A stretch of DNA of 5,149 nt from DATDRS01 sp035291605. GTDB taxonomy: Bacteria > Chloroflexota > Anaerolineae > Anaerolineales > UBA6663. The notes under the pieces were generated by a model, which saw only the letters and a program-made list of their open reading frames with translations, had not been told where the DNA came from and did no database searches. The stretch spans positions 1-5,149 of the forward strand of contig DATDRS010000039.1 of the NCBI GenBank assembly GCA_035291605.1. The letters run 5' to 3'. Of this stretch, positions 1 through 5,149 are shown in pieces. The position numbers and the translations under genes were made by a program. Position 1 is the first letter of the stretch; each line of letters opens with the position of its first letter.

Positions 1-40
1 CGGGGAGTATAACACATTCACCCCCGATTCGATGCGATGC

Positions 41-100
41 GCCCGGCGACTAGAAGTCACGGCAACAAAAGGCGCGAAGTCCGCCTGCGCGGACTAAAAT
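41..100. repeat. Two-hairpin interspersed repeat
   Basis: Two short hairpins stand in series. The first is GACT-AGA-AGTC (48-58), which would extend by GC pairs but for one C/A mismatch (47/59). The second is a perfect 7-base stem with a 4-base loop, AGTCCGC-CTGC-GCGGACT (78-95). They are joined by CACGGCAACAAAAGGCGCGA, and an AAAAT follows. I remember this arrangement (GCGACTAGAAGTCGC, a short linker, then AGTCCGCCTGCGCGGACT) as a family scattered through intergenic regions of Chloroflexota, cyanobacteria and some other phyla. That is recall, not a search. Its strand and true ends are uncertain. It codes for nothing evident and lies about 165 bases before the Uma2 remnant. Confidence 0.6.
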
Positions 101-130
101 CAATCGTCGGAGGGCAGCTTCGCTTTGCGC

Positions 131-161
131 GCGGCAGGGCATGCTTCGTGTCAACTGCCGC
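131..161. repeat. Inverted repeat, 7-base arms
   Basis: GCGGCAG (131-137) and CTGCCGC (155-161) are exact reverse complements separated by 17 bases. There is no T-run on either side that would make it an intrinsic terminator. It lies between the two-hairpin repeat and the Uma2 remnant and could be an outer part of the same repeat unit or a chance pairing in GC-rich DNA. Confidence 0.35.
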
Positions 162-263
162 CTTAAGGGAGAGTGGAGAAACCCCGCCGCACCTCCAATG
201 TGCGCCGCATAATCACGACCGCTTCGCCGCGATACACCCTTCGCTCCATGGTCACCCATCCGA

Positions 264-449
264 TTGTATGCCCAGGCCAAAATTCCCGAGGTGTGGATTG
301 TGAATCTCCTGGACAAATGGGTGGAGGTGTATCGCGGCCTGGGCGCGCGGGGTTACAAGGAAAAGCGCACGGTGAGCCTCAAGGAGTCACTCACACCCCT
401 GGCCCTGCCCAACGTGACCCTGAAAGTCCGCGAGATCCTGAGCGCCTGA
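264..449 (+). pseudogene. Uma2-family (DUF820) gene, C-terminal remnant
   Basis: The frame encodes about 60 residues that match the end of Uma2-family proteins, which are PD-(D/E)XK-fold putative endonucleases of about 190 residues. The signature is YAQAKIPEVWIVNL, then KWVEVYR and the closing strands SLTPLALPNVTLKVREIL, ending at a TGA (447-449). The front two thirds, with the acidic and lysine residues of the presumed nuclease centre, are absent. The same frame is open back only to a TAA at 210-212. The stretch just before the clear match (231-263, DTPFAP...IRLYAQ) may be decayed family sequence, since members often have a D-T/S-x-F/L-A segment there. The TTG at 264 is not a credible start, as there is no ribosome binding site and it falls mid-domain. 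The remnant converges on glgB with 6 bases between stops. I read it as a dead 5'-truncated copy; expression of the fragment cannot be excluded. Confidence 0.75.
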
Positions 450-455
450 TCCGAA

Positions 456-2678
456 CTAACCGGGCCGGTTCCCGGCGGCCTCCGCCTTCAAATACACCAC
501 CCCCAGCGGCGGGATCGTCAGCAGGACGGAATACGGTTGCCCCTGCCAGGGGGTTTCTTCGGCGGGGAGGCCGCCGGCGTTGCCCAGGTTGCTCCCGCCG
601 TAGACATCTGAATCGCTGTTCAGTATTTCTTTATAGAAGCCGGGCGCGGGCACGCCCACGCGGTAGCCGGTGCGCGGCACGGGTGTGAAGTTCGCCGCGA
701 CGACGATCTGCTCCGCCGGGTCTTTGGCGCGGCGGATGAAGGAAACGACGCTGTAATCCACGTCGTGGAAGTCAATCCACTGAAACCCTTCCCAACTGAA
801 ATCCACCTCGTGCAGGGCCGGTTCCGAGCGATACAGCCGGTTCAGGTCTTTCACGAACTGCTGGAGTTTGCGGTGCGGCTCGAAGTCAAGCAGCATCCAG
901 TCCAGCCCGGTCTGAAAGTTCCACTCGTTCCACTGGCCGAACTCGCCGCCCATGAACAGGAGTTTCTTGCCGGGATGCGCGTACATGTAGGCGTACAGCG
1001 CACGCAGGTTGGCGAACTGCTGCCAGTAGTCGCCGGGCATCTTGGCGAGCATCGCCTTCTTGAGGTGCACCACCTCGTCGTGCGAGAACGGCAGGACGAA
1101 GCTCTCGCTGAAGGCGTATATGAGCGAGAACGTCAGGCTGTTGTGGTGATAGCGGCGGTGGATCGGGTCTTTCTGCATGTAAGCGAGCATGTCGTGCATC
1201 CAGCCCATGTTCCACTTCATGTCGAAGCCGAGGCCGCCCACGTAAGTGGGGTGCGAGACCATCGGCCAGGCGGTGGACTCCTCCGCGAAGGTGAGCACGT
1301 CCGGGAATTTCTCGTGGACGAGTTCGTTGAAGCGCTTGAGGAAGCGAATGGCCGCCAGGTTCTCGCGCCCGCCGAACTCGTTGGGGATCCACTCGCCGGG
1401 CTGGCGCGAATAGTCGAGATACAGCATCGAGGCGACGGCGTCCACGCGCAGGCCGTCCAGGTGATACTCCTCCAGCCAGAACAGCGCGTTGGAGAGCAGG
1501 AACGCGCTCACCTCGTTGCGGCTGAAGTTGAAGATGAACGTGCCCCATTCCGTGTGCTCCCCCTTGCGCGGGTCGGCGTGCTCGTAGAGGTGCGTGCCGT
1601 CGAAGAACCCGAGGCCGTGCGCGTCTTTGGGGAAGTGCGCGGGGACCCAGTCGAGGATCACGCCGATCCCCGCCTGGTGCGCCGCGTCCATGAAATAGCG
1701 GAAATCGTCCGGCGTCCCGAACCGCGCGGTGGGCGCGTAGTAGCCCACCGCCTGATAGCCCCACGAGCCATCGTACGGATGCTCGGTGATCGGCAAGAAT
1801 TCGATGTGGGTGTAGCCCATGTCTTTGACGTAGGGGATCAACCGCTCGGCGAGCTCGCGGTAGGTGAGGAAGCGGTTGTCTTCTTCTTTGACGCGCTGCC
1901 AGGAGCCGAGGTGGACTTCGTAAATGGAGATTGGAGATTGGAGTTTTTGGCGGGACTTGCGCGAGGCTATCCAGTCGGCGTCGTTCCACTGGTAGCGGCT
2001 CAGATTCCACACCCGGGAGGCGGTGTTCGGGCGCACCTCTGAGGCGAAGCCATACGGATCGGACTTCACCGCCAACATGCCTTTGTAGGGCGTCTTGATT
2101 TCGTACTTGTAGATTTCGCCTTCTCCGAGGCTGGGGATGAACAACTCCCAGAGGCCGGTCGCGCCGCGGGGGCGCATGGGGTGGCGGCGGCCTTCCCACT
2201 GGTTGAAGTCCCCGATGACGCTCACGCGCTCGGCGCTGGGCGCCCACACCGCGAAGGCGACGCCGGAGACGCCCTCGTGCGTGACGAGGTGCGCGCCAAG
2301 CTTGTCGTAGAGTTGATAGTGTGTGCCCTCGGCGAACAGGTGCAAATCGTATTCGGTGAGGACGGGCGGGAAGCGATAGGGGTCATCAACAATGTAGAGA
2401 AGACCTGGTGGGTCGTCGGTAATTTGTAATTGGTAATTGAAAGGCGCGGTGTCATTGGGAAAAATGGCCTCAAAAAAGCCCTCGGGATGGACGCGCTCCA
2501 TGGGAGTGAGATGCTCGCCGCGTTTAACGGAGACCGCCTGGGCCTGCGGCAAAAACGCGCGGATGACCCAGCCTGCCGGCCTCGCCTCGTCCAGCGGATG
2601 CAGGCCGAGGATGTCAAACGGCGCGCCGTGATGGCCTTCGACAATCGCGGTGATGGCGGCGGGGTCGGCAGTAGGCAT
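456..2678 (-). CDS. glgB: 1,4-alpha-glucan branching enzyme GlgB (GH13)
   Basis: This cytoplasmic enzyme of glycogen synthesis cuts an alpha-1,4-glucan chain and re-attaches the piece through an alpha-1,6 bond. The 740 residues are full length (E. coli GlgB has 728). In order I see an N-terminal N1 beta-domain (about 10-110), a CBM48 domain (about 130-225, with GDFNQW and DPYGF), the GH13 barrel (about 250-610) and a C-terminal beta-domain (about 640-735). The four GH13 regions are intact: DWVPAHFP (343-350), GLRVDAVAS with nucleophile D413, FAEES with acid/base E466, and FSHDEV with D534. Spacing between the three acidic residues equals that of E. coli D405/E458/D526. The ATG is chosen because AGGAG lies 8 bases upstream and the N1 domain follows at once. 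The gene follows the GH57 gene by 27 bases, so an operon is likely. Two AT-rich heptamer repeats are read through at about residues 80-87 and 245-252. The identification is very secure. Confidence 0.98.
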   Translation of the reverse strand: MPTADPAAITAIVEGHHGAPFDILGLHPLDEARPAGWVIRAFLPQAQAVSVKRGEHLTPMERVHPEGFFEAIFPNDTAPFNYQLQITDDPPGLLYIVDDPYRFPPVLTEYDLHLFAEGTHYQLYDKLGAHLVTHEGVSGVAFAVWAPSAERVSVIGDFNQWEGRRHPMRPRGATGLWELFIPSLGEGEIYKYEIKTPYKGMLAVKSDPYGFASEVRPNTASRVWNLSRYQWNDADWIASRKSRQKLQSPISIYEVHLGSWQRVKEEDNRFLTYRELAERLIPYVKDMGYTHIEFLPITEHPYDGSWGYQAVGYYAPTARFGTPDDFRYFMDAAHQAGIGVILDWVPAHFPKDAHGLGFFDGTHLYEHADPRKGEHTEWGTFIFNFSRNEVSAFLLSNALFWLEEYHLDGLRVDAVASMLYLDYSRQPGEWIPNEFGGRENLAAIRFLKRFNELVHEKFPDVLTFAEESTAWPMVSHPTYVGGLGFDMKWNMGWMHDMLAYMQKDPIHRRYHHNSLTFSLIYAFSESFVLPFSHDEVVHLKKAMLAKMPGDYWQQFANLRALYAYMYAHPGKKLLFMGGEFGQWNEWNFQTGLDWMLLDFEPHRKLQQFVKDLNRLYRSEPALHEVDFSWEGFQWIDFHDVDYSVVSFIRRAKDPAEQIVVAANFTPVPRTGYRVGVPAPGFYKEILNSDSDVYGGSNLGNAGGLPAEETPWQGQPYSVLLTIPPLGVVYLKAEAAGNRPG
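1925..1945. repeat. Second heptanucleotide tandem repeat inside glgB
   Basis: On the plus strand this is TGGAGAT-TGGAGAT-TGGAGTT, two exact 7-mers and a third with one mismatch. It encodes KLQSPIS (about residues 245-251) at the joint between the CBM48 region and the catalytic barrel, directly before the conserved IYEVHLGSW. As with the other heptamer run, three units are exactly seven codons. Confidence 0.65.
2419..2439. repeat. Heptanucleotide tandem repeat inside glgB
   Basis: On the plus strand this is GTAATTT-GTAATTG-GTAATTG, three adjacent 7-mers with a single mismatch. On the coding strand it reads CAATTAC-CAATTAC-AAATTAC and encodes part of NYQLQIT (about residues 81-87) in the N1 domain. 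It is a sharply AT-rich patch in an otherwise GC-rich gene. At 21 bases, three units equal seven codons, so the reading frame is kept. Confidence 0.7.
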
Positions 2679-2686
2679 GAGGAGAA

Positions 2687-2691
2687 CTCCT
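2687..2691 (-). promoter_or_regulatory. Ribosome binding site of glgB
   Basis: Read on the minus strand, AGGAG (within CAGGAGTT) stands 8 bases before the ATG at 2676-2678, an ideal Shine-Dalgarno spacing. It lies inside the 27-base gap between the GH57 stop codon and glgB. It fixes the glgB start and indicates that glgB is translated from its own site on a shared message. No promoter-like sequence is evident in the gap, which is too short to hold a typical complete one. Confidence 0.85.
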
Positions 2692-2705
2692 GAGGAAGAT
2701 AGTGA

Positions 2706-5138
2706 TCACTGAACTTTCACCGCTTCCACCGAAATGCGTAGCACGTCCGCGAGCCGGAGCGCGGTTGCGGGTGGCTTCGGGTCCGCCACATGTCGGCGCA
2801 GGTGCTCAAGCATCATCTCCTGCGCGCGGGCCGGGCGCACGTCGAAACCGAGGCGGTCGGCGGCCTCGACCAGGCGGGCGAGTTCAGAATACAACTCAGG
2901 GCGAGCGGGCTGATCCGGTGTATTCACCAACACCTGAACTTGCTCCACGACGGCGCGCTCCAGATTGCGAACCGCCAACCCGCGCTCTAAGCGGAGGCCG
3001 TCGCGCCGGGCTAACTCCAGGATGTGCTTCATGTTCGCTTCGTTCGCTTGGTCGGGTTGGCGGGCCAATTCGGCAGCGGCCCCGGCCAGGCGGTGGCTGA
3101 GTGTGTATTCGGCGGCCACGCGCAGTTCCGGCGGCACGGGCATGTGCGCTTCGCGCAGCGCGGTGATCGTCCCCATGTGCTGAGTGTAAATCTGTTCGTA
3201 GGAATTTGCCAGTCCCGCGAGCAGTTCCTGGTCGAGCGTCTTCATCAACCGGCGGCGGTCGGAGGGCGGCAGGTCGCCCAACCCGTAGATGTTCTCTCCG
3301 GCGACGCCTTTGAGCAGGCGCGCAAGTTTCGCCGGCGTCAGGCGGTGGAGGCGCTTCAACAGTTGCGCGCAGAACTTCTCGCTTTCCTCGGCGCTCCGGC
3401 TCAGGCCGACCGAGGCCGCGAAGTTGTAGCCGCCCAGGTGTACTGCGGCGTAAGTCCAGCCGCCGGCGTGGCTCGTGGATTCGGATGTCAGGCGGAGGTG
3501 GCCGCACACCAGCCGATAATCGCCCACCTGCCGGGAATGCCCCAGGGTCTGCTCAATGCGGTAGGCGTGGCGGCGGTGACGGACGGGGAAAGGATCAACG
3601 AGCGCGTTGATCGCGTAACTGGCGGCGACGCGCTCCGGCCCGATGGCGGCGGGCAGGACCAACCGGCGATAGACCTCAGCCCCATTCCTGTAGCGCGGAT
3701 CGTTGCTCTCTGCCTTATGCAGATCGGCCAGAAGTTTCCGGGTGAGGCCATTGGCCCCGAAGCGCGAGGCCAGGTCAATCGCCCGCGCGGCATACTTGAG
3801 CACCTGCGTGGATTCCAGGCCGGAAAGCTCGGTGAAGAACCAGCCGCAGCTCGTGTACATGAGCAGCGCGTGCCGCTGCATTTCGAGCAGTGTCAGCGCG
3901 CGCTCGCGTTCGTCTTCGGACAGCCGGCGCCCGGCGCGTTTAGCCAGGAATGCTTCGAGGCGCTCCGGCGTGCGGTCGGGCAGGACGTCGCCGTAGGCGT
4001 CCCGCGCTTCCCACGGGTCGCCGAGCAGGGCGGGAGCCTCGCGCGCGTAGATTTCGGCCAGCGCGTCGCGCAGGTGGTCGAGTGCCGCCCGCAGCGGGGC
4101 GCGCCAGCGCTGATGCCAGTCGGCGGGGCCGCCCACGCGGCAGCCGCAATCCCGGCTCCAGCGCCCCACACCGTGCGCGCAGCTCCATGCGGTCCCGGGT
4201 TTGATTTCCACTTCCCATTGTGGCGGTGCGAGGTCGAGGTACGCCGCGTAGTTGGTCACCTGGAATCCCTGTGCAGGCGCTTCGTGCGTCAGGGCATAGG
4301 TCAGTGTCAGTTCGGCAAATTTTTTGTGATGTCCGAACGTCTCGCCGTCGGTGGCGAGGTGGATCAGTTGGGGATGAGTCCGCTTGGGATCCACCGCGCC
4401 CGCAAGGCGGGAGAGGAAGTGCTGGCTGTCCTGGAACAGATCGCCGTAACCCGCGGCGTGCGCGAGAGGCCCGTCGTAGAAAAAGGCCGCCAGGCTGCGC
4501 CCGCTGGGGAGGCGGCACGTGTAAGCCTGCGAAGGATCAACGTTTCCACTGCTCACATCCCGCCAGTCGGCGTGATCCACTGACCCCCGCGGGCGGACTC
4601 GCGCCGCCTGCGTGGGAGAGAGGATGACGTAGCGCATCCCGGCCTGGGCGAGGACTTCGAGCGTTTCATGATCTACCGCAGTCTCCGCGAGCCACATGGC
4701 CTCGGCCTCGCGCCCGAAGTGGTAGCGGAAGTCCGCGAGACCCCAGCGGACCTGCGTGACTTTGTCGCGCCGGTCGGCGAGCGGCATGATGAGGTGGTTG
4801 TAAACCTGCGCGATGGCGTTTCCGTGGCCGAGGCGCTTGAGGCTGGCCGCGTCGCCCTCCCGGATGCGGTCGTACACGTCCGGCGCGTGCGTGCGGAGCC
4901 ACGAGAGCAGCGTGGGGCCGAAGTTGAACGAGAGGTACGCGTAGTTGTTGAGGATGTCCACCACGCGCCCGTCATCGCCGAACACGCGCGCAAACGCGTT
5001 CGGGCGGTAGCACTCCTCGTTGATGCGCTCGTTCCAGTCGTGGTATGGCTCGGCGGTCGGCTCGCGGTCTATCTCGTCCGTCCAGGGGTTTTCGCGCGGC
5101 GGTTGGTAGAAGTGGCCGTGAATGGCTAAGTAAGTCAT
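2706..5138 (-). CDS. GH57 glycoside hydrolase with DUF3536-type C-terminus
   Basis: An 810-residue cytoplasmic protein (no signal peptide or membrane segment seen), predicted to act on alpha-glucans. The GH57 catalytic part covers about residues 1-300. It has the N-terminal HGHFYQPPREN motif (H7, H9), a second motif around GHGNAIAQVYNHLIMPL (104-120), the nucleophile motif MWLAE (E152) and the acid/base motif ATDGETFGHH (D264). A cysteine-containing stretch CAHGVGRWSRDCGC (320-333) and MYTSCGWFF (427-435) follow, and then a mostly helical C-terminal half that I recognise as the DUF3536 type. Family members are usually annotated only as alpha-amylase/alpha-mannosidase-like; hydrolase, glucanotransferase or branching activity are all possible. 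The ATG at 5136-5138 is chosen because the family begins close to YLAIHGHFYQPP. The frame stays open to the window edge, and the 11 visible upstream bases show no Shine-Dalgarno, so a slightly earlier start is not excluded. It is the upstream partner of glgB. Confidence 0.93.
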   Translation of the reverse strand: MTYLAIHGHFYQPPRENPWTDEIDREPTAEPYHDWNERINEECYRPNAFARVFGDDGRVVDILNNYAYLSFNFGPTLLSWLRTHAPDVYDRIREGDAASLKRLGHGNAIAQVYNHLIMPLADRRDKVTQVRWGLADFRYHFGREAEAMWLAETAVDHETLEVLAQAGMRYVILSPTQAARVRPRGSVDHADWRDVSSGNVDPSQAYTCRLPSGRSLAAFFYDGPLAHAAGYGDLFQDSQHFLSRLAGAVDPKRTHPQLIHLATDGETFGHHKKFAELTLTYALTHEAPAQGFQVTNYAAYLDLAPPQWEVEIKPGTAWSCAHGVGRWSRDCGCRVGGPADWHQRWRAPLRAALDHLRDALAEIYAREAPALLGDPWEARDAYGDVLPDRTPERLEAFLAKRAGRRLSEDERERALTLLEMQRHALLMYTSCGWFFTELSGLESTQVLKYAARAIDLASRFGANGLTRKLLADLHKAESNDPRYRNGAEVYRRLVLPAAIGPERVAASYAINALVDPFPVRHRRHAYRIEQTLGHSRQVGDYRLVCGHLRLTSESTSHAGGWTYAAVHLGGYNFAASVGLSRSAEESEKFCAQLLKRLHRLTPAKLARLLKGVAGENIYGLGDLPPSDRRRLMKTLDQELLAGLANSYEQIYTQHMGTITALREAHMPVPPELRVAAEYTLSHRLAGAAAELARQPDQANEANMKHILELARRDGLRLERGLAVRNLERAVVEQVQVLVNTPDQPARPELYSELARLVEAADRLGFDVRPARAQEMMLEHLRRHVADPKPPATALRLADVLRISVEAVKVQ

Positions 5139-5149
5139 CAGCAGGCAGG

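Larger units (their letters stand above)
1..263. other. Non-coding left end
   Basis: Apart from the repeat hairpins, I see no gene here. The open frames across this stretch give arginine- and proline-rich proteins with no family features, no sensible ribosome binding sites and overlapping coverage on both strands. They are what chance gives in GC-rich DNA. The opening bases hold a weak CGGGG/CCCCG pairing (1-5 with 22-26) and a TATAAC box (8-13). Neither can be interpreted without the sequence to the left. Confidence 0.6.

Noticed and set aside
6..13. TATAAC / TATACT boxes as a promoter -10
   Set aside because: Boxes one base from consensus occur on both strands at the same place. The plus-strand -35 would fall outside the window, and the minus-strand one shows no TTGACA-like sequence.
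66..95. Hairpin 78-95 as an intrinsic terminator for glgB (minus strand)
   Set aside because: The nearest run of T on that strand starts about 9 bases after the stem and is only four long, and it is some 360 bases past the glgB stop. It fits the interspersed repeat better.
458..470. AACCGGGCCGGTT near-palindrome at the glgB stop as a terminator
   Set aside because: Only about a 5-pair stem is possible with a workable loop, it lies within the last glgB codons, and no U-tract follows on either strand.
765..2042. Long plus-strand open frame (425 codons) opposite glgB
   Set aside because: It lies wholly antisense to a gene with unmistakable GH13 motifs, and its composition (V, E, R, H, A rich, no domain pattern) is what the reverse strand of a GC-rich gene produces.
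886..2247. Minus-strand open frame (453 codons) in another frame of glgB
   Set aside because: The arginine/proline-rich product is typical of an out-of-frame reading of a GC-rich gene, and the true GlgB frame covers the same bases.
4320..4325. Six-base T run (A run in the GH57 message) as a programmed frameshift site
   Set aside because: It encodes the lysine pair after the conserved DGETFGHH motif in frame, does not form the X-XXY-YYZ slippery heptamer in the zero frame, and the reading continues normally to the end of the protein.
3024..4583. Long plus-strand open frame (519 codons) opposite the GH57 gene
   Set aside because: It is antisense to a gene with clear GH57 motifs and shows no recognisable family features. 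It is a shadow frame of GC-rich coding DNA.

Overview
The window is GC-rich bacterial DNA. Two long genes on the minus strand fill about 90 percent of it, and a short non-coding, repeat-bearing tail with a broken gene lies at the left end. Gene content and protein style suggest a member of the Chloroflexota (Anaerolineae-like). The supporting points are a DUF3536-type GH57 protein next to a long-form GlgB, a Uma2-family remnant, and a two-hairpin repeat of a kind I remember from Chloroflexota and cyanobacterial genomes. This placement is inference from recall; no database was searched.

Layout, right to left in the direction of transcription. (1) Positions 5138-2706 (minus) encode an 810-residue glycoside hydrolase family 57 protein with a DUF3536-type C-terminal part. 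Its start lies 11 bases inside the window edge. (2) After 27 bases comes glgB at 2678-456 (minus), the 740-residue 1,4-alpha-glucan branching enzyme, with a clear AGGAG ribosome binding site. The two genes are almost certainly co-transcribed. (3) Converging from the plus strand, with only 6 bases between stop codons, is the last third of a Uma2-family (DUF820) gene at about 264-449, without its front part. (4) Positions 1 to about 260 hold no convincing gene. They contain a two-hairpin repeat at about 41-100 and a further inverted repeat at 131-161.

The two enzymes fit one theme, synthesis and remodelling of cytoplasmic alpha-1,4/1,6-glucan (glycogen). GlgB makes the alpha-1,6 branches. The GH57/DUF3536 protein keeps the expected GH57 catalytic residues and probably acts on the same polymer, but its exact reaction cannot be read from sequence.

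I found no clearly new system. The most unusual signals are two short AT-rich heptanucleotide tandem repeats read through in frame inside glgB (2419-2439 and 1925-1945), the hairpin repeat next to the truncated Uma2 gene, and a cysteine-rich motif in the functionally undefined GH57 protein.
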